Below the pieces are notes generated by a model. It was not told where the DNA came from and ran no database searches. It was given only the letters and a program-made list of their open reading frames with translations. This document shows positions 21,266 to 31,490 of a stretch of 64,000 nucleotides of DNA, piece after piece. This DNA is from Acheta domesticus (Eukaryota > Arthropoda > Insecta > Orthoptera > Gryllidae). Position 1 is the first letter of the stretch, and every line of letters begins with the position of its first letter. The stretch spans positions 215,611,420-215,675,419 of the forward strand of contig JAHLJT010009436.1 in assembly GCA_031308135.1 (NCBI GenBank), given 5' to 3'. Made by a program: the position numbers and the translations under genes.

Positions 21266-23537
21266 CCTTTGAATAGTTTTCACGAGCGCAATAATCGGTC
21301 CTTGTAATAAACAATATAATATTAACAATTGTATGAAATGTACAATTATTAATATTTCACATGTCTCATACAAGTACATGCATTCCAACAACGGGCAATG
21401 TTGGGAATTTTCCATACTTTTTCTCAGAGCGCCTGCCCTATGCCCTTTACCTCATCACCTGCCCACGCGCAAAATTTGCATTACGCTTGGATCGAAGGCA
21501 CGACTCTCACATTTCAATGTTTCAGCCGTTCATTGCATATGGTATCGAATACATTGGCTTCTGACGCGAAAGTGAATCTCAGTAAAACAAAATTGTTGAT
21601 TGCATGTCAATAAATAAAAACATTCTTTTCAAATATAAAAAACATCTTGATTCTTTAGTAACTTTCGATTATTTTTAAATAAGATACAACCTGCTTCCTT
21701 ACAAATAATTTCCAGAACTTATATAAACATTACTAAGTAGAAGAAAAAAAAGAAATACATCTATAAACCTTAGGTGGGTAGAAAAGGTGAGTTATTCCAG
21801 GTGTAAAGTTCAATCACATCGTGTTCCGCTTAATGTTATTAATAACTAATTCCTTTCCCGTTTCTTCCTCAGAGGTACGGATATACGTAGAAAGAGTTAA
21901 GCGTACTTTTCGAATTTCGTCACAGACTTTATTTCACAGGAATATTTCTTGCCGAAAACTGCACTTTTCAGAAACATGGTGTGCCGCTGATAGTCTCGGA
22001 AGATCTAGAAATATAGTATGTAGTTTCTGAGGTTGCCAGAGTCATTGGTAAAATTCACAAATTTGCATTTTTCGTCATATACACTGCAACAAAGTATGAA
22101 CATATTCGGCGCAATGGTGTTTAAGCACTTTTCATACAAATTCGTCTCACGAGGTAGTAAGCATTAGCTTCTGGACGATATGGAACAGCAACAACGGAAA
22201 TTGCCGTTGAAATGCTATGCAGTAACTTTTCTCAAGAAAACAACATTAGAATTCTAGTTCATTTTATTGTACAGAAATTGTGTTTTCCTATTACACCCGG
22301 AAAGAAACGCCCTGGATTTCGTAGAAGACTTCCTAACCTGGTGCAGAGATTAATTTAGGTGTTTTGAGTAAATTGTACACGTATTCGAGTAAATTGTAAA
22401 TATAAGAACTCACGTATATTGAAACTACACCCGTTCATCGACCAATAAATTCGGAGATTTAGACACTGGTAAACAGAACATTTTAACTGCTGAGAAATAG
22501 CATGCACGTTTAAGGGGACACTATCAATAACCACCACTCCCCACGCCATAATTACTTCTGCACAAAATACTCATTCACATTCTCCTCCGTCGACAATGTA
22601 TCTATCAAAGACTCGCCCACTAGAGTGTTACACTACCTATGCCTATTCGTCCAAGAAGCTGATCGAATAGAAAGAATCGCCACTTTTCAGCCGCCAAACG
22701 ACTCACTCGAACTTCCCACTCATTCACAGGTTACTCGATCAGTCGTTCTCCAGTAAAGTAATTCCAGGCTTCACCGATTCGAATTAATAGGCTTCACCGT
22801 AATCTCGGTATGTGCCTTTATACCTAAACTACCTATGGGCTCTCTTAACAAACACGCAGCGTGGCCTCTCAGTCCCCTAGTTCCTCCCGCAGCCGTGGCA
22901 GCGCACTAGCGTTGCCACCTCTCACTTTTGCTGCTGCCGCCCGCACCATGTCCATCCAAACTCCCAATTACCGGCTTGAAACACGACTGAGGTTAATTAG
23001 GTCCGACGGACCACACGACACCGTTACATGTACCGTGCAGAGTCGTTCAGATTTGACATTTTTGGGGGGAATTGAATTAGTGTTTTAAAATGAAGTAAAC
23101 TAACTCCCAAAACGTAGCATAGATCGTGTTGCGATTAATTCTGATAGGAAATTTAGTCGACGAGGTTATGTGTTAAAAAATATTACTTTGACGAGAAGAC
23201 CTTTTTTTTTCATAAAAACATGGCGAAGAGTGCTTATTAATTCAATACGTACTAAGTGCAGTGACATCACAACATATCCAGCAGAATACAAAAATTGTGA
23301 CATCAGATTTCACAATTTGCCATCACTTATGTAAGTTAGTTAGAAATTTGCACAATACAACGCATTCGAATAATCAAGAAACAGAACATAATATCTGAAT
23401 AGCTAGCTTCTGTACCATAAATAGAAACACGTTCTCAGTTCGTAGACGACCTTAACTACCGTGGCAAAGATACTGAACCAATGTTAGCAAAATAATACCC
23501 AAACAGAGTACAATGTTAATACACAAAATTAAATAGA
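21266..23537. other. AT-rich non-coding stretch
   Basis: AT-rich sequence with short overlapping frames that lack domains, and a slightly GC-richer segment at 22840..22960. No gene or element ends could be fixed. Confidence 0.4.
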
Positions 23538-24350
23538 ATAGTAGAACTTCAATTATCCGAAGCCCAATTACGTGAATCTCCAATTACTGGAGTCCATTTT
23601 AGATGCAAGTGGGTCTCTGCATTGACGTCACGTCTCATCCCTGGAATTTATTTCAGCAGCATTCCTCATCACTACTCTTTGCTGCATTCCCGGGAATTCT
23701 CTCCAGAAGCCCTCTTTTTACTATTAATTTGTATTCGGTCACATAGGTTTTGACTAATTCAAATAGTGTTTAGTAATTATTTGTTGGTTGTGACTGTTTG
23801 TGATTTGTTTTTCATTGATACTACGATCCCATTTATTCAAAGACAGTTATTCTAAAAAACATTATGACAGACATGAGTTTTGGTCTAATTAGTTAATTAG
23901 TGCAACGTTTCGAGATACTTGTTCGTCTTTTCAAGTACTGGAAAAATATTTGTTAACAATTATTATAAAAGGTTTTATATAACATGTTAGACATTTTAGG
24001 TACTTTTTTGAAAGGTTTGAAGCTTACCTAAGGAAATATTTAATTTTTTGATTCATTGAGACATCAACTTCTATTATTATTAAATACAGCATTTACAGTT
24101 TTCTGTAATCACAACAAAAGCAACAATGCGGTGAAAGATTTGTAAGAGGACTCTGAAATAACAATACAATACAATATAATTAGTTTGCAATATAATTAGT
24201 GTAACTTAATGTAACCGACGTAAATATTAAGAGAAAATCTATACCGTTTTATAGCTTCTCTAGTGTCCTTAATTTCTGAGTTTCATTCAATCATTTGAAA
24301 CTCCACATATCCGAATCAATCGATATGATCACCGTTTAATCAAGGTAATG
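23538..24350. mobile_element. Degenerate pogo/Tigger-like DNA transposon remnant
   Basis: The left end, GTAGAACTTCAATTATCCGA, resembles the conserved terminal sequence of pogo/Tigger elements (a CAG-type start followed by an ATTATCCGAA-like block). Near 24310..24350 the reverse complement reads TACCTTGATTAAACGG followed by ATATCGATTGATTCGGATAT, a weaker version of such an end. TA dinucleotides flank both sides. No transposase-like frame remains, so this would be an old non-autonomous copy. The inverted ends are only about half identical, so the right end is uncertain. Confidence 0.4.
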
Positions 24351-24599
24351 ATAGTTCCTATATATAGCTACACGGGGCTTTTACTCTGAGAAATGTATTA
24401 AAATTTATTGACTAGATATATTTTATTTGGTTCTTTATTGCACATATTACAAAATTACTTGATAAGTTTCTAATTGTAAGCAGAAATCATTCCGTTAAAA
24501 TTTACTCTAAATTCGCAAGAAAGAAAAAAATCAATACACAAACTCAGACACAATACCAGAACTTCAAGACAAAATGACAATCGTATTTTTAGGCAACAG
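24351..24599. other. AT-rich spacer
   Basis: AT-rich sequence between the pogo-like remnant and the CA microsatellite. No features seen. Confidence 0.4.
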
Positions 24600-24612
24600 A
24601 AACGCTGCGGAC

Positions 24613-24676
<64 letters not shown>

Positions 24677-24736
24677 ACACACACACACACACACAAAATG
24701 CCCGCCAACACGCGAAACAAAAACGCTGCGAACTTA
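24600..24736. repeat. (CA)n microsatellite between copies of a 17-bp direct repeat
   Basis: An alternating AC tract fills 24615..24694, interrupted once by T at 24671. It is bracketed by AAACGCTGCGGACTTAC (24600..24616) and AAACGCTGCGAACTTAC (24720..24736), which differ at one base. The arrangement suggests a local duplication of which one copy of the unit expanded. Long alternating CA tracts can adopt Z-DNA. Confidence 0.9.
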
Positions 24737-25305
24737 CGCACCAACGGAATACAATTCAAAGTACAGGAAGCACTGGGCGTCATTTGTCCTCCTCAGATTC
24801 ATTGGTCCCTGAGCGATAAATCGATTGCACCGCTCTCTCCTTGGTATCATTCCTGAATATAATGCACATGTCGAAAAGTACCAAGTTAATGAAAACGCGA
24901 CATAATATAGTTTCGTTGCAATGAAAGAAACCGAATAAAACAAAAAACAACTCCGCAAAAGGGAAATAATATGAATTCGTTCAAGTCCGCTTAGCCAATA
25001 AATTATGGATAGCCTAGTGCATTACACGTAATAGATGACAAGCGTTGAATAAGATGAGCGATAATATTCCCACTACAAAAGTTAAGCTTCTCTCTGATCG
25101 TTGGCAGATTATCATTTCATTTCTCAGCATTTGTACTGATCATAGTACATCATTTTTGACTGAATGTTATATTGACTGAACTTTTATAAGTATTTGGTTT
25201 TCAGCCAGCTTTCAATACAATGCAAATATTTTATCAGTAACTATTTCTTCAAATGAATACCTTTACTGTTAAAGATAATTCTATCATTTTTTATGTTAAT
25301 AACTA
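24737..25305. other. AT-rich non-coding stretch
   Basis: No gene or element could be identified. Confidence 0.4.
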
Positions 25306-25748
25306 GTGGACCTAGTAATGCTTCGCTATTCAGTGTTTTACACTTCACACGCTACTGGTCACGTGGTTTGTTAATTATGTTTTACGCTATTCTGAAAAAA
25401 TTCTAAGAGATAAAAGACTTTCTCGCGAGTTTGGGTTTGTTCTATGTCTCGATTTGGACATGGTTTCAAATATTGTTAAAACCTTCTCCCCCAAGTTTTG
25501 CCACGAGTTCGCTATGACACTGCAGGGGTTGTCTAGAGCTTCTGTGCACGGGCGGAGTCATTATAAACACATAAATCATCATCAAAAACGCCCTCACATG
25601 TCTCATTTGATTCAAAGCACTGACGAATAAGAATTAAGTGTGAACATTTCAGGAGAATCGGTCGCGTAGTTTTTGCGTCTATGTGCGACAAACATGCGAG
25701 CATTCCCTTTTATTTGAATACAAATAAAAAGAGACAAAACTACTAGTG
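25306..25748. repeat. Possible interspersed-repeat remnant bounded by ACTAGT
   Basis: The segment begins AACTAGTGGACCTAGTAATG, followed by CTTCGCTATT. Near its right end is GGAGAATCGGTCGCGTAG followed by a GTGCGACAAAC-like stretch. A start of the 'ACTAG..GACC..CTTCG' type with a terminal 'AATCGGT..GTAGTTTTTG' type is common in 3'-terminal pieces of insect retroelements. ACTAGT occurs at both borders. No reverse transcriptase frame is visible, so the class is unknown. Confidence 0.3.
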
Positions 25749-26205
25749 TCATCCATAATAAAATAAGCTTCAACGAAACACACGCAAAGTCGAGACAAAA
25801 CAGGTAATATGAACAGATATGTTTAATTTTGTTATTTTAATCAAATTGAATAAAAGTTTGGGACGTATGAACATATTGGTATTCAGTTATTAGAACAAGC
25901 CATACAAATGTATAATACGTTGAAGATTTACACCACATCTCACCTCTGGATGGAAATTCTGTGTCAACCGCGATAAAAATGAATAATTATTCGAATAATC
26001 ACCAAATGTGTGAACACACCTACTAGTAACTGCGAAAAGAAATGATGTAACAAATAGCCCCCATTTTTCAGCGAATTTAATATAGTCTCCCACAAACTAT
26101 CATCTCCGTGCCAAAAGAGGAAGTCCTCTTCATGTTCCCGCGTCGGCTCTCCTTTGGTCCGTCGCCAATTTAATTTTTAAATCCCTCTAATTCCTCTTTA
26201 ATTCT
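25749..26205. other. AT-rich non-coding stretch
   Basis: No gene, RNA or repeat is recognised. Confidence 0.4.
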
Positions 26206-26556
26206 CGGGGGGAAAATACGCCCCTGTCCGGGCCAACGCGTTGCGGGCCGGAGCGGAGCCGGCACGTGGCTCGCTCGAAAATGGGAAAGTGATCCTGGGA
26301 AATTGCCGCAGAATCTGCGAGACAGTGAATCCCACGTACTGGAAGAGGAGAGAAGCCGAAGGGCGGAGAGCAACTGGAAGAGGAGGAGGGGGAGGTCGTT
26401 TGCGGATGACAGTCGCGCTTTCGAGAGTCAGCCGTCGTCGTCGACCTCGCTACTGTTTCTCCTTCGTCCGCAGCCAGCGCGGTCCTTACCCCCGCCCTTG
26501 CGATATCGGCCCTTCTGCTGCCTCTCTTTTTGGAGATGTTGCGTGATCTTCCTTCG
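26206..26556. other. GC-rich island
   Basis: A CpG-containing block to the left of the foldback element. The 197-codon plus-strand frame at 26303..26896 that starts here runs straight into the CTC-rich repeat and is not a gene. Confidence 0.4.
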
Positions 26557-27244
26557 TCATTACCATACTCAATACCCATTTCCGACTACGGGTACTCCCT
26601 CCGTCCTCCCTACCATCGCCTCTCCTGAACACATTCGTCTCTCCTCACGTCCTCACTCCTTTCCTCTCCTCCCACGTTCTCAACCACTCCTTTCCTCTTC
26701 TCTCTCGTCCTCACTCATTCCTTTTCTCTCCTATCAGGTCCTCCCTCACTTCTCCCTCTCCTCTCACGTCGTCCTCACTCACACCTTTCCTCTCCTATCA
26801 CATCCTCACTCATTCCTTTCCTCTCTTATCACGTCCTCACTCACTCCTTTTCTCTCCTACCATGTCCTTATTTACTCCTTTTCTCTCACGTCTTGACTTG
26901 TTCCTTCCCTCTCCTTTCAAAGAAGTGAGCGAGGATAAGAGAGGAGAGGAGAGTAGTGAGTGAAGATGTGAGAGGAGAGGAGAGGAGTGAGTGAACTCGA
27001 GAGAGGAGAGGAGACGAGTAAGTGAGGACGAGAGAGGCGAGGAAAGAAGTTAGTGAGGACGGAGAGGAGAGGAAAGGAGTGAGAACATGAGAAGAGAGGA
27101 AAGAAGTGAGAAGAAAAGAAAGGAGGAAGTGAGAGGAAAGGAAAAGAGAGAGGATGTGAGAAGAGACAAATGTGTTCAGAAAAAGCGATGAAGGAGAGGA
27201 CTGAGGTAGCCATACTCGGAAATGGGTATCGCGTATGATAATGA
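26557..27244. mobile_element. Foldback-type element: inverted arrays of a 31-bp repeat
   Basis: The two ends are inverted copies. The left begins TCATTACCATACTCAATACC, then CATTTCCGA; the reverse complement of the right begins TCATTATCATACGCGATACC, then CATTTCCGA. A CTGAACACATT block also occurs on both arms. The left arm (to about 26918) carries pyrimidine-rich 31-bp units such as CCTCACTCATTCCTTTCCTC plus 11 more bases. The right arm (from about 26921) carries the purine-rich complement, again in 31-bp units (GTGAGTGAAGATGTGAGAGG plus 11). The whole 688 bp could fold into one long hairpin with almost no loop. Long inverted repeats made of tandem units are the hallmark of foldback elements. 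No transposase frame is present and no clear target duplication was found. Confidence 0.7.
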
Positions 27245-27610
27245 GCGCGCTCTCACCGCCCCATCGTTGGCCGCCGCTCCCCTCCCCGCCAGCGTCCGTG
27301 CGGTGGTTGCTGCTGCTGCTGCTGCTGCAGCCGCGCCAGACACGCCGCGAAACAGCGAAGGCAGCGCGCGGCGTCGGAGCGGGCGGGTAGACGGACGTGT
27401 TCGCTTCCCGCGACAACCATATCAGTCCCGGCAGACACGTGCTGCATATCCGATTTGCCTGCGCGGCTCATGAACATTTGAAAGCGCCCTCGCAGCGAAG
27501 AGGGGCGGAAGACGGCCGAGGGCGGGATGCGCGCGAGGATCCGCGACGAGAGGATGGAGGCTGCGGTGAGGGCTGGCGACTGGCGAGGCTCCGATATAAT
27601 GAGGGCCGGA
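27245..27610. other. GC-rich island with (CTG)n tract
   Basis: A CpG-rich block immediately to the right of the foldback element. It contains a short CTGCTGCTGCTGCTGCTG run at about 27310. Frames are low-complexity and overlapping, so no gene is called. Confidence 0.45.
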
Positions 27611-27681
27611 GGGAGATGGAAGCAAGAAATATTTATTGAATACATACGTCTGTTGTATTGCTTATTTCTTGTCATGTTTTA

Positions 27682-27962
27682 ATGACCTTAATGAAACAGA
27701 CATTTTTGGTAATTTTATAACAATTTATTTACGGTTATACATAACAACACTGAGTTGTCCGGATGAATTTTACGAAGTGACAAGTTTTTTATACCATAGT
27801 GACAATTTTTTTCTTAAAATGGTACGTCTTTATCTATGATATCTACAAATTCAGGACACTAGATTTTTAAAAGATCCCAAACAAAATCGAAACGTTAAGT
27901 TACGTACAACAATAAATAAATTGTTACAAAATTACCAAAAATGTATGTTTCATTAAGGTCAA
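27682..27962. mobile_element. TA-flanked MITE, family B (281 bp)
   Basis: The left end (ATGACCTTAATGAAACAGAC, then ATTTTTGGTAATTTTATAAC) and the right end (reverse complement TTGACCTTAATGAAACATAC, then ATTTTTGGTAATTTTGTAAC) are inverted repeats of about 50 bp with only a few mismatches. TA lies outside each end (27680..27681 and 27963..27964). Pairing continues inward more weakly, for example TGTCCGGATGAATTT against TGTCCTGAATTT, so the whole element can form a hairpin. There is no coding capacity. This is a non-autonomous DNA element, probably of the Tc1/mariner superfamily by its TA target. Confidence 0.85.
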
Positions 27963-27980
27963 TAATCCATTACAAAAAAA

Positions 27981-28140
27981 GAAATATTTAGATAGATGAG
28001 GGCATTAAAAGACGTGCTGAAGGTGGGGGTGGTAACAGAGCGTGAGGCGGTGGAAGAAAGAAATATTTAGGTAGAAGAAGAAATTAAAAGACATGTACTG
28101 GAGTTGTGGAAGTAGAGACTGTTGATGTGACAAACGAATA
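27981..28140. repeat. Two-copy tandem repeat, 79-bp period
   Basis: GAAATATTTAGATAGA starts at 27981 and GAAATATTTAGGTAGA at 28060. Each is followed by ATTAAAAGAC and a TGCTGAAGGTGG- or TGTACTGGAGTTGTGG-like run. The unit begins just right of the MITE. The copies are diverged. Confidence 0.6.
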
Positions 28141-29529
28141 CGGCTATGGACAACAGAGCACGAACGATTGGACAACGGTGACTCGGCGTCGTGCAAAATC
28201 ACAACATGTACGAGCAGTGAAGAGAAAACGTACGCGTCGCAAAGTCGTGGACTCACATATTTGCAATTTTACGTTATTTTCCGGAAAAATGCATTCCTCA
28301 CATGAACTATCTACAAATGTGGCGCAAAAGTTGCATCTGTCAGGATCGATCCGAGACACTGATCCAAGCAGAATTATTAGTTTATATTTTTTGCCGCGAA
28401 GTGCACTTGTTTTTAATACAAACCTGAAAGTTGATAAGGTTTCAACGTAGGTGTTTATTTTAATAATTAAAGTTACCATCTAGCTGACCTGCAGATTTAT
28501 GATTATTATTAATCATGAATTTATTTCAGTTCTTCAAATAATTCTATCAAATACTACTCGTGCCATTATCATTGAAGCTGGCAGCTGCATTAAAGGCAGC
28601 GGCATTGGCAGTAGCATTGAAGCTGAAGCTGGTTTAAAAGCGACAATTAAACAGTGTGCAAATAGCTATCCAAAATGAGAAACTACCGGATTTCATGACA
28701 GTATTCAAGAAAGCGGTGTTAGAGATATAACGAAGAAGATGTTCAAGGTAGTCGTTGGCTGGAATGGAAATTTTATAATAGATTATAATTGTATGAACTC
28801 GTTTGTGACGATTCCTAGTCAAGCAGTACGAGAAATGAGGAGGAAGAACAAGAAGGAACGGAGATTATTATCAACAGCAACTGATAGCGCAGCAAAATAA
28901 TCAGTGACCAACAAGGCGAAGCATTTAGGAACTCAATATAGAAAGACTATTCTAAGACGAGCGACGAATTTTCACTAGGTGCATGCTGGACCAGATCAAT
29001 CACTAACGACGATATGACTTTTGATACGAATTCAACATATGCTATTCATTACGTGAAATAATATAATGATTGTTTAAATATCTCACAACAACAAATTCCA
29101 ATTGAAATCGTACGAAAAGTACTTCATTGCGACTCAATTTCGAAAAGTACTTCAATTTAACAATCGAATTACCTCTCTCACAACTTCCCTCTTTCTGCGG
29201 TACCGTACGAGTCACAAGTACCTGTTGGCTGACTTGCCGGGAGATGCACATTGTTATACTGTTCCAGGGGCGCAACCAACCGATCATTTTCGAGGGGGCC
29301 ATGATAGATTTTTGTTAAATAATAAACATTTGATACTATATTGTATATTATTTTGGTAGTAAATAAACAATACTATATGTATTTTTTAAAAATAATTATG
29401 TAATTCTAACAAATAATAAAATCAATTTTGCCAAATAAAAGAAGGTAACAAACGAAAACTCGAGGCCTTGTTGGTGGAACTGGCAAGTCTCCCATGCCCT
29501 CCCACCTGGATCCGTCACTGTACTATTCT
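28141..29529. other. Unannotated stretch with one undefined frame
   Basis: A 114-codon plus-strand frame at 28106..28450 includes a basic segment (NDWTTVTRRRAKS, then RAVKRKRTRRK). This is faintly reminiscent of retroelement gag/ORF1 proteins, but it is too short and isolated to call. The segment 28560..28640 holds GCAGC/GCATTRAAG-type short repeats. Nothing else can be supported. Confidence 0.3.
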
Positions 29530-29542
29530 CCTTACTCCATGT
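29530..29542. repeat. Target-site duplication, left copy (LINE)
   Basis: CCTTACTCCATGT here is identical to 30139..30151, at the other border of the LINE fragment. A perfect 13-bp duplication is the usual footprint of target-primed reverse transcription. Confidence 0.9.
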
Positions 29543-30138
29543 TTGTTTGTTTTTTAAATTTATTTATTTTCTGAATGGATTTACAAAGTTCAGTTAATGT
29601 TTAACTTTACATTTACGTTTGAGAGCTTACGATCTAACTTTAACTTACTACTAACACTAAACTACATCTGGCAAGGAGACTCCCTGAGTACCTCAAACTG
29701 TTTATTGTATATTGCTGAAAATGTCCAAGAATGCTTATCTATTGGAATGGATATCTATTTTTTTATTCGAGTCTGATGTTCTGTATATTTACCCAGTCTG
29801 AAATTTCTGGTTTGGTTGATCAAGTGCAGGTTCGAATAGAAGTTACTGGAGATATAGGCAATGTGGTGAGTGATAGGTTTGATGTCTAATTCGGTGTGTA
29901 GTTGCTTGTTGGAGATGAACCAGGGGGCTTGGGTAATGGATCTTAAAAATTTTGTTTTGGATGACTTGCAATTTTTGTATGTTGTATTTGGCAGCATTAG
30001 TCCACATTGGGTAGGCGTACATGAGGAGGAGTCTGATGATGGATTTGTAAATGATAATGGCATTGTTTAATGACAGTTTAGAAGATTCGTTTATAAGCAG
30101 TTTCAGTTGAAGAATTTTGATTTTGACTTGCTGAACTA
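29543..30138 (-). mobile_element. 5'-truncated jockey-like non-LTR retrotransposon
   Basis: Minus-strand translation gives the C-terminal end of a jockey-type reverse transcriptase ORF. The segment LNNAIIIYKSIIRLLLMYAY continues with PMWTNAAKYNIQKLQVIQNK (30067..29948). After a one-base frameshift near 29945 come SITQAPWFISNKQLHTELDI and SSNFYSNLHL, down to about 29755. This matches the region after the polymerase core, with its 'KLQ..QNK..R.IT.APWF..N..LH..L.I' pattern. The 3' end on the minus strand is A-rich with AATAAA-like signals (AAATAAATAAATTT, then AACAAACAAAC). Only about 596 bp remain, so the insertion is severely 5'-truncated. It is dead: truncated and frameshifted. Confidence 0.85.
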
Positions 30139-30151
30139 CCTTACTCCATGT
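30139..30151. repeat. Target-site duplication, right copy (LINE)
   Basis: CCTTACTCCATGT, identical to 29530..29542. The sequence after it returns abruptly to the GC-rich island (AGCGGCAGCGGCGG), showing that the LINE inserted at the island's left edge. Confidence 0.9.
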
Positions 30152-30515
30152 AATGATAGCAGCGGCAGCGGCGGCGGCGGCGCCCGGCGTCTGCCGTGGG
30201 TCGCCACCGCTCAGCTCGTGTCCTCAGGGAGCAGACGGCGGCGGCGGCGGCGGCGGCGGCGCCAGTGGCGCGCGCTGTGTCAACCCGGGCGATCGCGTGG
30301 CGGCGCGCAGGTCGCGTGCGCCCTGGGGGACAGCGCCCCCTCCCCCCCCCCGCTCCACCAGGCTTCCGCCACCGAGGCGCGCCGCGAAGGGACGCACCGA
30401 CGCTGAGGCCGCGCGCCACACCGCACGGGGCCGCGACGCGGAGTTCGCGCCAGATAGCTGTGCACTCGACGACTGTAACGGCGCCCGCGAGACATACGAC
30501 AAGGGAGAGACTGCG
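30152..30515. other. GC/CpG island with (GGC)n tracts
   Basis: Dense CpG with GGCGGCGGCGGCGGCGGC at about 30236 and a run of C at about 30340. Frames on both strands are Ala/Arg/Pro-rich and overlap, so no gene is supported. A LINE abuts it on the left and a MITE on the right. Confidence 0.5.
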
Positions 30516-30526
30516 CATACGCAGTA

Positions 30527-30702
30527 TACTGCGACTTTCGTAACTTTGCCCCTGACAGGAATCAGCTGTTTCGCTGCCATCCAATCGGAGGCCTATATTT
30601 CGCGACAGTGACATCACTATGGTGACGTTCAAGCTTTCCCGATTGGATGAAACCGTCTACAGCTGATTCCTGTCAGGGGCAAAGTTATAAAAAATCGCAC
30701 TA
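30527..30702. mobile_element. TA-flanked MITE, family A copy 2 (176 bp)
   Basis: The ends TACTGCGACTTTCGTAAC, then TTTGCCCCTGACAGG, and the reverse complement of the right end (TAGTGCGATTTTTTATAAC, then TTTGCCCCTGACAGG) match those of the element at 4852..5078. TA lies outside both borders (30525..30526 and 30703..30704). Pairing extends inward through AATCAGCTGT/ACAGCTGATT and again at CCAATCGG/CCGATTGG, so nearly the whole element is one hairpin. The interior differs from copy 1, so the two share ends but not middles, as in deletion derivatives. Confidence 0.85.
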
Positions 30703-30916
30703 TAGTCATGTGCAATCGCTGTTCAGAACACTAGACGAGACCGTAGCGGTTCCTCTCTTGATTCTTAATGATGAAACCTTAGTATGGTAAAAGAACAGTG
30801 CCAATAAATGCTGGGGTCAGAATGATCTTGAGACGCCATTAAAGATGGCGGTTGATATCAGAATGAAGATAAGAGTTTTAGGGCTCAGGCCAATGCTACC
30901 GTCCAAAGTATAGCTC

Positions 30917-30992
30917 GCCTCGGTAGCTCACTAGTTCGAGCATCAGGGCGTTGAGAAAACACCATGAGACCCAGGTTCGATTCGCGGCTGGA
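30917..30992 (+). repeat. tRNA-like SINE head
   Basis: Box A TAGCTCACTAG (30924..30934) and box B GGTTCGATTCG (30974..30984) are correctly ordered and spaced for a polymerase III promoter. There is no tRNA-like acceptor pairing, so this is a tRNA-derived repeat, not a tRNA gene. The body that follows is AT-rich and its end cannot be fixed. Confidence 0.6.
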
Positions 30993-31490
30993 GTGACAAT
31001 TCTTTGAGCATTTGAATTTGAGTAATTATAATATGTACTTTTTTGATCCAATATCTAATTTTGATGAACATGCAATAGATATTACACACAGAAATTATTC
31101 TATTAAAGCCGAATTCAGATTTATTGTTCTCTTTTGAAAGTTTACTTTCAATATTCTTTCTAAAATATTTTCACATTGTACGCCCATATTCATCAACGCT
31201 TCGAAACCAGAAACTCATAGGCTATTGATATACCAGAGAAAGCAGAAAGGAAGTAAATTCCGAAAATAAGTTTTCTTTGACAATTTAAGTCAAGGAATTC
31301 AATGTGAGTACCGTACGATACACCAACGTAACCATTTCATTACTACAACAGAACGTGTCTTGAGCTCAGAACCCTGATGTCGCAGCAGAAAAAGTTTTGA
31401 GTCGGAAACCGAAGAGACAAGGGGAACACACAAGGGAATCAGGCGAAAGGCAACCGGAGGACGTGTCTCCTCGAACGCGTTACCGTGTCA
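30993..31490. other. AT-rich non-coding stretch
   Basis: No gene or defined element. Part may be the body of the SINE that starts at 30917. Confidence 0.35.

Noticed and set aside
26303..26896. 197-codon plus-strand frame with a Ser/Leu/Pro repeat
   Set aside because: It runs into the 31-bp pyrimidine repeats of the foldback element and has a mirror frame on the other arm.
26557..27244. Regular repeats considered as a CRISPR-like array
   Set aside because: Repeats are directly adjacent without unique spacers, are inverted in the second half, and the genome is eukaryotic.
28106..28450. 114-codon frame with a basic segment, considered as retroelement ORF1
   Set aside because: Isolated, with no reverse transcriptase nearby, and the resemblance is only to a few basic residues.
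30917..30992. Possible tRNA gene
   Set aside because: Box A and box B are present, but the cloverleaf stems do not form. Kept as a SINE head.
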